Positions 1-9,044 of a DNA stretch of 64,000 nt are shown in pieces. The notes under the pieces were generated by a model that saw nothing but the letters and a program-made list of their open reading frames with translations, searched no databases and was not told the origin of the DNA. This DNA is from Filimonas lacunae (GTDB lineage: Bacteria > Bacteroidota > Bacteroidia > Chitinophagales > Chitinophagaceae): positions 7,692,823 to 7,756,822 of the forward strand of contig NZ_AP017422.1 of the NCBI RefSeq assembly GCF_002355595.1, read 5' to 3'. The position numbers were made by a program, and so were the translations under genes. The first letter of the stretch is position 1. Every line of letters begins with the position of its first letter.

Positions 1-1261
1 CCATGCCAGTGCTGCGCGACCCTTTTACCAGTATATGTGTATGTTCAAAATGTTGTTGTTGTAACCATGCCTTAGCATCCAGTGCATTTTCAAAGTACAG
101 GTAAGGGCCGGCTATTCCTTTAAAATCGCCACCTACCAGCACTACCTGGTTCCATTGGTATTGTTGTAACAAGGTTACCAGTGCCTGATGTTCTTGTTTG
201 CTTTCCTGTCCCAGTTCCATCATGGCACCCAGTAATAACACTTTGGCAGGTGCATGTAAGGCCGCAAAGTTTTGAATAGCGGCACGCATGCTGGTAGGGT
301 TGGCATTATAGGCGTCCAGTATAATGGAATTAGTGCCTTTTTCTATCAGTTGCGACCGGCTGTTGCTGGGTTTGTATGCTTCTATGGCTTGTTGTATAGC
401 AGCATCCGGCACCTGAAAATAGTGCCCGGCAGTAATAGCGCATAATACATTAGGCAGGTTGTAGTCACCTACCAGTTGGGTTTGTAAAGTGTGGAAAGCT
501 ACGCCGCCGGTTACGGTAACATCCAGGAAAGGTTCGCTGGCCTTTACCTGGCCGGTGATGGTGCCTTTGCCGGTGCCATACCATACAATATGTTCTATCC
601 CCTTGCTCATATCGTGCAGGTAATCATAATCGTCAAATGCGAATACAGTGCCCTTATTGGCGCGTAAATAGTCGTACAGTTCCCCTTTCCCCTTTCTTAC
701 TCCTTCGATGCCGCCAAAGCCTTCTAAATGGGCTTTGCCGCAGTTGGTGATAATGCCGTGGGTGGGTTTGGTATATTGGCAATAACCTTCAATCTCTTTC
801 TGGTGGTTGGCACCCATTTCAATAACAGCCATTTGTGCATCTTCCTTTACGCGCAACAGGGTAAGCGGTATGCCTATGTGGTTGTTGAGATTGCCCTGTG
901 TGGTATAGGTGATATAGTGGGCGCTTAAAGCGGCATTCACAAGCTCTTTGGTGGTGGTTTTGCCATTACTGCCGGTAATAGCTATAAAAGGAATAGTGAA
1001 CTGATCTCTGTGATAACCTGCCAGCTGTTGCAGGGTGGTTAACGCATCTTCTACCAGTATCAACCTGCTATCGGGCACGGCCGGGGCTTCGTCAATAATA
1101 GCATAAGCGGCACCGGCTTCCAGAGCCTGCAACGCAAATTCGTTACCATTGAAGCTGGGGCCTTTTAACGCAAAAAACAAATCGCCCTTTTGTAGTTTCC
1201 TGGTATCTGTTTGAACAGACGGGTATTGTTTAAACAGGGAATATAATTCGGAGATAAGCAC
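1..1261 (-). CDS. murF: UDP-N-acetylmuramoyl-tripeptide--D-alanyl-D-alanine ligase (partial, C-terminus beyond window)
   Basis: MurF adds D-Ala-D-Ala to the UDP-MurNAc-tripeptide in the cytoplasm, the last soluble step of peptidoglycan precursor synthesis. The minus-strand frame is open to the window edge, so the C-terminus is missing. After a GTG start it reads LISELYSLFKQYPSVQTDTR, the N-terminal substrate-binding domain typical of MurF, and near residue 96 it has the Mur-ligase ATP loop GSNGKTTTKE. No ATG lies nearby; GTG at 1261 gives the usual family N-terminus, with an in-frame TTG at about 1282 as alternative. It follows gldJ on the same strand but a terminator lies between them. murF next to gldJ is a neighbourhood I recall from other Bacteroidota. 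Confidence 0.9.
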   Translation of the reverse strand, partial: MLISELYSLFKQYPSVQTDTRKLQKGDLFFALKGPSFNGNEFALQALEAGAAYAIIDEAPAVPDSRLILVEDALTTLQQLAGYHRDQFTIPFIAITGSNGKTTTKELVNAALSAHYITYTTQGNLNNHIGIPLTLLRVKEDAQMAVIEMGANHQKEIEGYCQYTKPTHGIITNCGKAHLEGFGGIEGVRKGKGELYDYLRANKGTVFAFDDYDYLHDMSKGIEHIVWYGTGKGTITGQVKASEPFLDVTVTGGVAFHTLQTQLVGDYNLPNVLCAITAGHYFQVPDAAIQQAIEAYKPSNSRSQLIEKGTNSIILDAYNANPTSMRAAIQNFAALHAPAKVLLLGAMMELGQESKQEHQALVTLLQQYQWNQVVLVGGDFKGIAGPYLYFENALDAKAWLQQQHFEHTHILVKGSRSTGM

Positions 1262-1304
1262 TATTCTATAAATTTTAAGCAAGTTAACGGATTCGTCTAA
1301 AAAC

Positions 1305-1342
1305 AAAAAAGCCACCCGGCAATGAATGCGGATGGCTTTTTA
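1305..1342 (-). terminator. Rho-independent terminator after gldJ
   Basis: On the minus strand a 12-pair stem with one mismatch (AAAAAGCCATCC against GGGTGGCTTTTT) is followed by TTTTTTGTTTTT. It starts 17 bases after the gldJ stop and ends before the murF start, so murF probably depends on its own promoter or on read-through. Confidence 0.75.
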
Positions 1343-1358
1343 TTGTATTTACCTTTCC

Positions 1359-2900
1359 TTATCTTTTCTGTCTTCTGGTAGGGAAGAAGTTACCATTTTT
1401 GAATTTGGTAGCAGGGCCTTCAGGAGAACCATAGTGTGTCATTGCACAACGGAAACCTACCGTGCTGCTGCTTTGATCTTCTTCCAGGAAGCGGCGTGTG
1501 CCGGGGCTTAACCAGTAAGCCATATCGTTCCAGCTACCACCTTTAATTACTCTTGACTTATCGCTGATTAAGGTAGTAACACCGTAACCGTAAGAAGAAG
1601 TACTTAAAGAGTCACCATCCAGGTAGTTGATAGCATATGATTTCTGATAGTTACGACGCTCACGCAGTACAGAATCACTTTCAGGAATGTATTTGATTCT
1701 ACCCAGGCTGTCGCGCAGGTTACCTTCACCACCGCTAACATCTATCTTTTTAAATTCGTTACCCCTGAATGGGCTCACGTCATCCATATCAACACCAGTT
1801 GTTGGACGGTATACGTCAGCAACCCATTCGTTTACGTTACCGCTCATGTTGTATAAGCCGAAACCGTTAGGGAAGAAAGCAGTTACTTCAGAAGGGTAAG
1901 CAGAACGGTCATTCAAACCACCGGGAGTACCCATGTAGTCACCATTACCACGTTTGAAGTTAGCGAGGAAAGCACCTTGCCAGTTACCTTTACGGGTAGC
2001 GCGCAGGTTATCGTATCCATCGTTTTTCCAGCTATAAATTTGTTTGTTACTGATTAACTCCTCACCACGTTGCTTTTCGCTTTTACGTTGTTGTGGGTTT
2101 TCGGTAATTAAACCTAAAGCAGCATATTCCCACTCTGCTTCTGTAGGCAGGCGGTAGTCAGGTAATAAGATACCATCTTCAAACTTAACAGTATTACGAG
2201 GACGGCCTTGTGCATCTTTCAGCGGATTCTTTTTAGGTTTACCAGGTACACCTTGGTACTCACCCATCAGGTAAGATTTGGTGTTGAAGTTTTCCTGGCC
2301 ACCACCGTTTAATTCCTGCTTCAGCACATTTTGGCTTTGGTAACCTTTGTCAATTAATTCTTTTTCGTTTACCCTGTCGGTACGCCAGATACAGAAGTCA
2401 TAAGCCTGTTTCCAGGTTACACCTACTACCGGATAATAGTTGTAAGATGGGTGACGGAAGTAATATTCCACTAATGGTTCGTTATAGCTTAACTCGCTAC
2501 GCCATACCAGGGTATCTGGCTTGGCACCTTTTACCACTGCTTCATACTGAGGATCCTGAAACACGTTTTCCAGCCAGAATAAATATTCACGGTAGTGAAC
2601 GTTAGCCACTTCCGTTTTATCCATAAAAAACGAGTTGATGGTAACACGGCGGGGAACGTTGTTCCAATCTCCCATCACATCTTCCTGCGTTGCACCCATG
2701 GTGAAAGTACCACCCTGTACAAAAACAAGACCGGGGCCGGTTTTAATGTCTTTTGCTTTTGCCACGTAGAAACCACTTGATTTTTTACCATCATTGTAGT
2801 TCCAGCCGGTTACGTCCGACTTGGCTTGTTTGGGTTTACAGGCAGCAAAACTGCCAAGGGTTGCGAGCAGCAACGTACAATTCCTAAGTCTTTGTTGCAT
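1359..2900 (-). CDS. gldJ: Gliding motility / type IX secretion lipoprotein GldJ
   Basis: GldJ is an outer-membrane-associated lipoprotein needed for gliding and for stability of the type IX secretion machinery in Flavobacterium. The 513-residue product has a lipoprotein signal ending FAAC (Cys21), then the GldJ opening (VTGWNYND, GPGLVFVQGGTFTMG) and a formylglycine-generating-enzyme-like (SUMF1) fold to the end, including the family motifs RLPTEAEWEYAA, SGNVNEWVADVYR and GGSWND. The SUMF1 fold is not thought to be catalytic here. GldK shares the fold, but the TGWN N-terminus and the murF/porV neighbourhood favour GldJ. It is divergent from porV across 325 bases. Confidence 0.92.
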   Translation of the reverse strand: MQQRLRNCTLLLATLGSFAACKPKQAKSDVTGWNYNDGKKSSGFYVAKAKDIKTGPGLVFVQGGTFTMGATQEDVMGDWNNVPRRVTINSFFMDKTEVANVHYREYLFWLENVFQDPQYEAVVKGAKPDTLVWRSELSYNEPLVEYYFRHPSYNYYPVVGVTWKQAYDFCIWRTDRVNEKELIDKGYQSQNVLKQELNGGGQENFNTKSYLMGEYQGVPGKPKKNPLKDAQGRPRNTVKFEDGILLPDYRLPTEAEWEYAALGLITENPQQRKSEKQRGEELISNKQIYSWKNDGYDNLRATRKGNWQGAFLANFKRGNGDYMGTPGGLNDRSAYPSEVTAFFPNGFGLYNMSGNVNEWVADVYRPTTGVDMDDVSPFRGNEFKKIDVSGGEGNLRDSLGRIKYIPESDSVLRERRNYQKSYAINYLDGDSLSTSSYGYGVTTLISDKSRVIKGGSWNDMAYWLSPGTRRFLEEDQSSSTVGFRCAMTHYGSPEGPATKFKNGNFFPTRRQKR

Positions 2901-3225
2901 TTATAGACCAGTTTTAACTGATTATTTAACGTTTGGTTTTTCGAAATATTGCAAGCGCACGTAGAATTGCGAATATATATGTTTTCGGTATCAAATATAA
3001 TGTAACAGGATTTAATTAAAAAAAAGTAAAAAACTTCGCGGTTTCCTGAAAAAATTAACATATTTGCATCGTAACTCAAATCTACTGTTGGCCCTAACCA
3101 AATAAACCATTCGTTATTGATTCTACATTTACACCTATTTTTTTAACAAGAATGGCATGATAGTAAGCGTATTACCAGAATGGTGTATCTTATGTTCATG
3201 ATTTTGAATCACCAAAAAACTCTAA
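2901..3225. other. Intergenic region between divergent gldJ and porV
   Basis: AT-rich, with no credible gene. On the minus strand two possible gldJ -7 elements stand out, TATATTTG (2999-2992) and TATATTCG (2977-2970). On the plus strand a near match, CATATTTG (3059-3066), sits 20 bases after TTCG (3035-3038) and could serve porV with a leader of about 160 bases. I see no convincing riboswitch. porU, often found between gldJ and porV in relatives, is absent here. Confidence 0.45.
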
Positions 3226-4359
3226 ATGAAACTGATTGCTTTCGGGGCTAAATCATTATTATTAATAATGGTCCTATCAGGCAGTATACTGGTAGCAAGC
3301 GCACAAAGTATTAACGTAGTAACAAGTGCGGTGCCCTTTTTACGCATATCACCCGATGCACGGGCCGGGGGCATGGGCGATGTGGGTATAGCTACCCTAC
3401 CCGACGCCAATTCCTCTTTCTGGAACCAGGCAAAAATTCCCTTTGCTACTCAAAAATCAGCAATAGGTGTTACTTATACCCCCTGGTTAAGTGATATTAC
3501 CAGCGATGTTTACCTGGCTACCCTGGCTGGTTACCACCAGCTGGATGAGGAACAGGCTATCACTGCTTCTCTGCGTTATTTTAACATGGGTAATATCCAG
3601 TTTACCAATATCAATAACGAGCCGTTAGGGCAATCTACCCCACGCGAGCTGGCTTTTGACCTGGGTTATACCCGCAAGCTTACCAGCAAGTTATCAGTAG
3701 GCGTGCAGCTACGGTATATCAATTCTAAACTGGTTACAGGCCCTGTGGGTAATGTTAACTACAAACCGGGTAACGCTTTTGCTGCGGATTTATCTGTGTT
3801 CCATAATGGACTGGATGATAAAGGCCAGGGTTTTACCTGGGGTGTTACTTTATCTAACCTGGGTACCCGCATCAGCTATACAGATAACGCGGCTAATAAA
3901 GATTATATCCCTGCCAATATGGGCGTAGGTGGTGCATACACTTTTGCTTTGGACGAAGACAGCAAATTAACATTCGGTGCCGACCTGAATAAGCTGTTAG
4001 TACCAGCAATGCCAGTGGGAGCCAGCACAGATGAGCAAAAAGAATATTACAATCGCAACGTGTTTGAAAGCTGGTTTAAATCGTTTGGTGGTGCTAATGG
4101 CGGTTTAAAAACTGTTCAGGTGTCTACCGGTGCTGAGTTTGCTTATATGAACCAGTTTTTTGCCCGCGCTGGTTACTTCTTTGAAGATAAATCGCAGGGA
4201 GGACGTAAGTACATCACCATGGGTGTAGGTTTCCGCTACAACATTGTAGGCGCTAACTTCTCTTATTTAATACCTTCCGGCTCAGGAGTAACACGTAACC
4301 CATTATCTAATACTTTACGTTTTGGACTTTCTTTCGACCTCTCTGGAAGTAAGGATTAG
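3226..4359 (+). CDS. porV: Type IX secretion outer-membrane protein PorV (LptO)
   Basis: PorV is a FadL-like 14-strand outer-membrane barrel that shuttles type IX cargo from the translocon SprA to the sortase PorU. The 377-residue product has a signal peptide (cleavage near residue 26, ASAQ) and the family opening VPFLRISPDARAGGMGDVG, followed by alternating barrel strands and an aromatic-ending final strand (LRFGLSFDLSG). The length fits PorV. It is divergent from gldJ and followed by a strong terminator, so it looks monocistronic. PorV-like paralogues exist in some genomes, but location and N-terminus support the main PorV. Confidence 0.92.
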   Translation: MKLIAFGAKSLLLIMVLSGSILVASAQSINVVTSAVPFLRISPDARAGGMGDVGIATLPDANSSFWNQAKIPFATQKSAIGVTYTPWLSDITSDVYLATLAGYHQLDEEQAITASLRYFNMGNIQFTNINNEPLGQSTPRELAFDLGYTRKLTSKLSVGVQLRYINSKLVTGPVGNVNYKPGNAFAADLSVFHNGLDDKGQGFTWGVTLSNLGTRISYTDNAANKDYIPANMGVGGAYTFALDEDSKLTFGADLNKLLVPAMPVGASTDEQKEYYNRNVFESWFKSFGGANGGLKTVQVSTGAEFAYMNQFFARAGYFFEDKSQGGRKYITMGVGFRYNIVGANFSYLIPSGSGVTRNPLSNTLRFGLSFDLSGSKD

Positions 4360-4381
4360 TTCGTAAACTGAAAATAAAAGG

Positions 4382-4429
4382 AAGCCAAAAGTAAAAAGGA
4401 CAGTTTTGCCTTTTACTTTTGGCTTTTTT
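4382..4429 (+). terminator. Rho-independent terminator after porV
   Basis: A long stem (AAGCCAAAAGTAAAAAGG against CCTTTTACTTTTGGCTT, one bulged base) is followed by a run of T. It separates porV from ispF; the ispF ATG is only 11 bases beyond the last T. Confidence 0.85.
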
Positions 4430-4440
4430 AATTGATATAT

Positions 4441-4926
4441 ATGGCAACAAAGTTAAGAGTAGGATCAGGGGTTGATTTTCACCAGCTGGTAGAAGGCAGG
4501 GATTTCTGGTTGGGTGGCGTTAAAGTTCCTCACATAAAGGGAGCTTTGGGGCACAGTGATGCAGATGTGTTGTTGCATGCTATCTGCGATGCTTTACTGG
4601 GCGCATTGGGCCTGGGTGATATTGGCCTGCATTTTCCGGATACTTCTAACGAGTTTAAAAATATTGACAGCAAAATATTACTGGCCCGGGTAATGGAGCT
4701 GATTAAAAAAGAGGGTTACCAGGTGGTAAACGTAGATAGTACCCTGTGTTTACAGGCGCCTAAAATAAAACCTTATGTGCCGGTGATGCAGCAAACCATT
4801 GCTGATATACTTGGGGTTTCGGTAAAAGAGGTTTCTATCAAGGCTACTACCACCGAAGAGCTGGGTTTTGTAGGCAGGGAAGAAGGTGTGGTTGCTTATG
4901 CCACCGCATTGCTGGAAGGCTGTTAA
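4441..4926 (+). CDS. ispF: 2-C-methyl-D-erythritol 2,4-cyclodiphosphate synthase
   Basis: IspF cyclises CDP-ME 2-phosphate to MEcPP with loss of CMP in the MEP isoprenoid pathway, as a cytoplasmic Zn-dependent trimer. The 161-residue product has the metal ligands Asp12 and His14 (VDFHQL) and His46, in GHSDADVLLHAICDALLGA, and the C-terminal TTTEELGFVGREEG motif. ATG at 4441 gives the standard N-terminus (MATKLRVGSGVD); the frame continues three codons upstream to a TTG that is less likely. dut follows 30 bases later. Confidence 0.96.
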   Translation: MATKLRVGSGVDFHQLVEGRDFWLGGVKVPHIKGALGHSDADVLLHAICDALLGALGLGDIGLHFPDTSNEFKNIDSKILLARVMELIKKEGYQVVNVDSTLCLQAPKIKPYVPVMQQTIADILGVSVKEVSIKATTTEELGFVGREEGVVAYATALLEGC

Positions 4927-4943
4927 GTATTCAGGCAATTGCT

Positions 4944-4951
4944 TAGTTTTG
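4944..4951 (+). promoter_or_regulatory. Putative -7 element for dut
   Basis: TAGTTTTG fits the Bacteroidota TAnnTTTG box and ends five bases before the GTG start of dut. No clear TTTG lies 20 bases upstream. If used, the mRNA would be leaderless or nearly so. Confidence 0.4.
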
Positions 4952-4956
4952 CCACC

Positions 4957-5400
4957 GTGGAAAAATTAAGCGTTAAAATAATCAATCAGTCGGGGTTTTC
5001 ACTCCCCGCTTATGCTACTACAGGTTCGGCCGGAATGGACATTCGTGCGCATTTAACCGAACCTATTATATTGCAACCGCTGCAACGGACCTTAGTACCA
5101 ACCGGTTTGTTTATAGCACTGCCTGAGGGTTTTGAAGCCCAGATAAGGCCCCGTAGTGGTTTGGCTATCAAACAGGGGCTTACCTGCCTGAATACCCCTG
5201 GCACGATTGATGCAGATTACCGGGGGGAAATAAAAGTGATTCTGATTAACCTTTCCAATGAAGAACAAACCATTCAGCCGGGCGACCGCATTGCGCAGAT
5301 GGTGATTCAGCAGGTTTCACAGATAGAATGGGAAGTGGTTGCCGATCTGGATGCCACAGAAAGAGGTAGCGGAGGATTTGGTCACACAGGGAAAATTTAA
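4957..5400 (+). CDS. dut: dUTP diphosphatase
   Basis: Dut hydrolyses dUTP to dUMP and pyrophosphate, keeping uracil out of DNA and supplying dTMP synthesis. The 147-residue product carries the trimeric dUTPase motifs in order: [44 protein letters not shown] and the phosphate-loop [11 protein letters not shown] at the C-terminus. The start is taken as GTG 4957 (MEKLSVKI); a TTG at 4939 would add six residues but would lie across the likely promoter box. It sits between ispF and a DUF4292 lipoprotein gene 10 bases downstream. Confidence 0.95.
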   Translation: MEKLSVKIINQSGFSLPAYATTGSAGMDIRAHLTEPIILQPLQRTLVPTGLFIALPEGFEAQIRPRSGLAIKQGLTCLNTPGTIDADYRGEIKVILINLSNEEQTIQPGDRIAQMVIQQVSQIEWEVVADLDATERGSGGFGHTGKI

Positions 5401-5410
5401 ATAGTAACAG

Positions 5411-6232
5411 ATGAAGTTTCTTGTTTATAGTGCAACAGCCTGTTTAGTACTGGCAGTAGCATGCCGGCCTGCAAAAAAAGTGCAGCGTATTGAAAATGCC
5501 ATTTCTAAAAAAGACACCGTAGCGAAGGTGGTGGTGAAGCCTGAAGATGTAGTGGATTCTATGTCGCTGGTGCAAACCGAAGTAAAAAAACTGCATAATC
5601 ATAAAATTCCCTTTACCACCTTTAGTGGCAAGGTAAGAGTGGAATATGAAGATAAAGACGGTGGCAACCAGGCCAACGCCAATATACAGATGCAAAAAGA
5701 CAGTGCTATCTGGATCTCCCTTACAGGCCCGTTCAATATTGAAGGTTTTCGCCTGCTGGTTACCAAAGACAGCGTGCGCCTGATGAACAAAATCAAAAAA
5801 ACGGTACAGTTCAGAAGTATTGAATATTTACAGGAGCTTACACAAATACCTTTTGATTTTTATACGCTACAGGACCTTATTATAGGCAACCCGGTATTTA
5901 TTGATGGGAAAGTTCATTCCTACAAAAATTCAGACAATGGCTTGCAGGTGTTAATACTGGGCAAGTTATTTAAGCACCTGGTTACCATTGATGTACCTAA
6001 CCAAAGGGTACTGCACAGCAAACTGGATGATGTGGATTCGGTGAGAAACAGAACCTGTGACATTACTTTTGATAAGTATGAAACCAATAACGACATCAGC
6101 TTTTCTACCTATCGCAAGATATCTGTAGCAGAACATTCCAGGCTGGATGTTTCATTAGAATTTAAAAAGTATAGCTTTACCGACCCGGTAAGTTTTCCGT
6201 TCAATATTCCGAAAAACTTTAAGAAGAAGTAA
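5411..6232 (+). CDS. DUF4292 family lipoprotein
   Basis: The 273-residue product has a lipoprotein-like signal (LAVAC, Cys18) and then a conserved Bacteroidota region starting around residue 63 with FTTFSGKVRVEYED and SAIWISLTGPFNIEGFRLLV, the pattern of DUF4292. These proteins resemble LolB/LolA-type beta-sandwich folds, so lipid or lipoprotein handling at the outer membrane is a reasonable guess, not shown. It lies 10 bases after dut and 66 bases before the EnvC-like gene, and is probably cotranscribed with dut. Confidence 0.8.
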   Translation: MKFLVYSATACLVLAVACRPAKKVQRIENAISKKDTVAKVVVKPEDVVDSMSLVQTEVKKLHNHKIPFTTFSGKVRVEYEDKDGGNQANANIQMQKDSAIWISLTGPFNIEGFRLLVTKDSVRLMNKIKKTVQFRSIEYLQELTQIPFDFYTLQDLIIGNPVFIDGKVHSYKNSDNGLQVLILGKLFKHLVTIDVPNQRVLHSKLDDVDSVRNRTCDITFDKYETNNDISFSTYRKISVAEHSRLDVSLEFKKYSFTDPVSFPFNIPKNFKKK

Positions 6233-6298
6233 TTTTATTTGACTGTCAACGTTTACTTTGTAAGTGTATACTTGAACCCATTATAAAGCCAGATTTGC

Positions 6299-7762
6299 AT
6301 GACCACTAAAAAGCTGTTTTTATCCCTTGTTGTACTGTTGGTAACCCTGTCGGGTAGTGCCCAGACGAAAGATGAGATCCAGAAAAAACAGCAGGACTTG
6401 CAACAGGAGCTTGCCGATTTAAACAAAACCTATAACGAAATCAAGCAGAATAAAAAGATTTCGTTAGGTCAGCTGGCGGTGGTGCAACGTAAAATACGTG
6501 CCCGGGAAGAGTTGATTTCTACACTGAACAAAGATTTACGCCGTATTGATGATGATATTTATTTAACCACGCTGGAAATGAACCGCATGCGGCGTGAGTT
6601 AGATACTTTAAAGCAGAACTATGCGCAAAGCCTGGTTTTTGCTTATAAAAACCGCAGTAACTACGATTATCTCAACTTTATATTCTCTGCTACCAGCTTT
6701 AACGATGCCGTTAAAAGGGTAGAGTATTTAAGAAGCTACCGCCAGTTCAGGGCTACCCAGGTAGATAATATTGTAAAAACCCAGCAGGTATTACAGGAAA
6801 AATCCAGTTATCTGAGTTCCAGTAAAACAAACAAAAACAGTGCGCTGAAAGAACAGGGCGCTCAAATGATAGGACTGGAAGAGGAGAAAAAAGAGAAAGA
6901 CCAGGTAGTACAGGAACTGAAAGGAAGGGAATCGGAAATTTCTGCCCAGATAAAGGAACGTGAGGTTTCGCGCCAGCGGTTAAAGAAAGCACTGGATCAG
7001 GCTATACGTCGTGAAAGAGAAGCGTTGATTCGTGAAGCCAAGAAAAGAGAAGAGCAGGCCAAAATAGCCAGAGAAAAAGCAGCCGAAGAAGACCGTAAAC
7101 GTAAAGCGGCACTTGCTGCCAAAGAAGAGCAGGACCGAAAAGCGGCTGTTGCCGCTGCGAATGTGAATAAAGAAAAAGAAAAGGAGAATGCAACAGCTGC
7201 TGCACAGCCGCCACGCACCAATCCTGCACCAACTCCAAGCTCCACTACCACTCCGCCTAAAAAGGATGAGCCTGCAACAGGTATGGTAGGAATTGGAAAT
7301 AAAAACCGGGAAGTGAGCATTTTTGAAACTACACCGGAAGGCCTGGAAAGATCATTGAACTTTGAACATAATAAAGGGCATTTGCCGTGGCCGGCCGATG
7401 CGGGCTATGTATCTACCCACTTTGGTCCTTATACCATTCCTAACACTCCTTTGCATGGTGTAAGTGATGGTATTGTAATTACCATGTCAAAAGGCGCCAG
7501 TGTAAAAGCTGTTGCAGATGGCGAGGTGTCTACTATCGCCGATTTTGGTGATGGACAGGCTGTAATTGTAATACACGGTAAATACTTTACTACTTATAGT
7601 AACCTGGGCTCGGTAAGTGTGAGTAAAGGGGATAAAGTGAAGGCGGGTACTTTATTAGGTAAAGTAGCTGCGGGAGACGATGGAGAAGGGCAGCTTACCT
7701 TTATGGTTACAAACGATAAAGGTAACCTGCTGAATCCCGAACAATGGTTAAAAAGAAAATAG
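6299..7762 (+). CDS. EnvC-like murein hydrolase activator with degenerate LytM (M23) domain
   Basis: The 487-residue secreted protein has a signal peptide (about 1-22), a long coiled coil rich in K, E and Q (about 22-290), a Pro/Thr/Ala linker (about 295-330) and a C-terminal LytM/M23 domain (about 375-487). The domain keeps LHGVSDG, matching the first zinc motif HxGxD, but the YGHL position reads YSNLG and the final HxH reads QLT, so two catalytic and ligand histidines are gone. As in E. coli EnvC, this suggests an activator of cell-wall amidases at division rather than an endopeptidase. It is convergent with bshA, with a hairpin at the junction. Confidence 0.88.
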   Translation: MTTKKLFLSLVVLLVTLSGSAQTKDEIQKKQQDLQQELADLNKTYNEIKQNKKISLGQLAVVQRKIRAREELISTLNKDLRRIDDDIYLTTLEMNRMRRELDTLKQNYAQSLVFAYKNRSNYDYLNFIFSATSFNDAVKRVEYLRSYRQFRATQVDNIVKTQQVLQEKSSYLSSSKTNKNSALKEQGAQMIGLEEEKKEKDQVVQELKGRESEISAQIKEREVSRQRLKKALDQAIRREREALIREAKKREEQAKIAREKAAEEDRKRKAALAAKEEQDRKAAVAAANVNKEKEKENATAAAQPPRTNPAPTPSSTTTPPKKDEPATGMVGIGNKNREVSIFETTPEGLERSLNFEHNKGHLPWPADAGYVSTHFGPYTIPNTPLHGVSDGIVITMSKGASVKAVADGEVSTIADFGDGQAVIVIHGKYFTTYSNLGSVSVSKGDKVKAGTLLGKVAAGDDGEGQLTFMVTNDKGNLLNPEQWLKRK

Positions 7763-7765
7763 AGG

Positions 7766-7787
7766 GGAGCCTTAAAAACAAGGCTCC
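7766..7787. terminator. Hairpin at the convergent end of the EnvC-like gene and bshA
   Basis: A perfect eight-pair stem GGAGCCTT/AAGGCTCC with a six-base loop lies at the junction and overlaps the bshA stop codon. It has no real U-tract on the plus side and only a broken one on the minus side, so it may act as a shared 3' end. Confidence 0.5.
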
Positions 7788-8908
7788 ATACGGCAGAAGC
7801 GGCTATACAGCTTCTCGTACTTAGGAATAATATTATGAATATCAAAGCGGCAGGCTTGCTCATAGGCCTGCTCTTTAAATATATTCAGTTTGTCTTCGTT
7901 GGTTAATAGCTCCACTACTTTTTCGCTCATAGCGGCTACATCCCCTACTTTGGTTAAATAACCGGTAACACCTTCTATATTCACTTCAGGTAAGCCACCG
8001 GCATTGGAACTGATCACTGGCATGCGGGCAGCCATTGCTTCCAGCGCAGCCAAACCAAAGCTTTCATATTCAGACGGCAGAATAAACACATCAGATACTG
8101 CCATAATCTCTTCCATTTGCTCCTGCTTCCCCAAAAAGCGCACATGCTCATCTACACCTAATTCTCTGGCCAGTTCTTCTGCCATAGGACGTTCAGGGCC
8201 ATCACCCACCATTAAAAGCTTTGCCGGTACTTTGTCAATAGCACTGGCCAGTATTTTAATCACATCCTGCACTCTTTTTATCTTACGGAAGTTAGAAGCA
8301 TGCACCAGAATTTTTTCATCGTTGGGGGCAATTACTTTTCTAAACGCGTCGATGGGCTTTTTATTGAAGCGTTTTACATCCACAAAGTTGTGAATCACAT
8401 CTATATCCTTGGTAATCTGGAATGAGCGATAGGTTTCTTCTTTCAGGTTGTCCGATACCGCGGTAATGGCATCGCTTTCGTTGATAGAGAAAGTAACTAC
8501 CGGTTCGTAGGTTTTATCGCGGCCTACCAGGGTAATATCGGTGCCATGTAATGTGGTAATAAAAGGAATTTCCCGGCCTTGCTTAGCCAGTATTTGTTTA
8601 GCCATATACGCAGCAGAAGCGTGTGGTATGGCATAATGCACATGCAGCAGATCCAGATCGTGGTTACGGATAACATCTACCATGGTACTTGCCAGTGCCA
8701 CCTCGTAGGGTGGATAATCGAACAAGGGATAGGTAGGTACCCTTACCTCATGGTAATAAATGTTGGTATTAAAAACGTTTAACCGAACCGGTTGCTGGTA
8801 TGTGATAAAATGTACTGAGTGTCCTTTATCTGCTAATGCTTTCCCTAACTCTGTAGCCAATACGCCACTACCCCCAAAGGTGGGGTAGCATACAATTCCT
8901 ATACGCAT
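7772..8908 (-). CDS. bshA: N-acetyl-alpha-D-glucosaminyl L-malate synthase BshA
   Basis: BshA joins GlcNAc from UDP-GlcNAc to L-malate, the first step of bacillithiol synthesis. The 378-residue GT4 (GT-B) glycosyltransferase starts MRIGIVCYPTFGGSGVLATE, a BshA signature, and has HGTDITLVG in the N-lobe and the retaining-enzyme motif SEYESFGLAALEAMA near residue 285. ATG 8908 is chosen; the frame extends two codons to a TTG. bshB and bshC are not in the window. An imperfect -7 box (TTACTTTG) lies about 20 bases upstream. Confidence 0.92.
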   Translation of the reverse strand: MRIGIVCYPTFGGSGVLATELGKALADKGHSVHFITYQQPVRLNVFNTNIYYHEVRVPTYPLFDYPPYEVALASTMVDVIRNHDLDLLHVHYAIPHASAAYMAKQILAKQGREIPFITTLHGTDITLVGRDKTYEPVVTFSINESDAITAVSDNLKEETYRSFQITKDIDVIHNFVDVKRFNKKPIDAFRKVIAPNDEKILVHASNFRKIKRVQDVIKILASAIDKVPAKLLMVGDGPERPMAEELARELGVDEHVRFLGKQEQMEEIMAVSDVFILPSEYESFGLAALEAMAARMPVISSNAGGLPEVNIEGVTGYLTKVGDVAAMSEKVVELLTNEDKLNIFKEQAYEQACRFDIHNIIPKYEKLYSRFCRMEPCF

Positions 8909-9044
8909 GCACAATGGTTTAATTACTGCAAAGTAACAATCATTTCTCTATTTGGTTGTTTCGATAGCAGGAATAGTTAACCGGTAAGCCTACGGAAACA
9001 ATAGGATAATGAATTGATAATGTGCTTATTATAGCAATTGAGTA

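Noticed and set aside
2810-3079. 89-residue minus frame overlapping the gldJ start
   Set aside because: It lies in another frame across the gldJ start and AT-rich leader, with no family pattern.
6239-6249. TTGAC-T-GTCAA before the EnvC-like gene as a second Crp-type site
   Set aside because: The one-base spacer differs from the four-base spacing of the site near 27990, and a short match like this is expected by chance.
6997-7320. Antisense frames inside the EnvC-like gene
   Set aside because: They are mirrors of the Ala/Lys-rich linker, giving Ser/Phe- and Leu-rich low-complexity products with no support.
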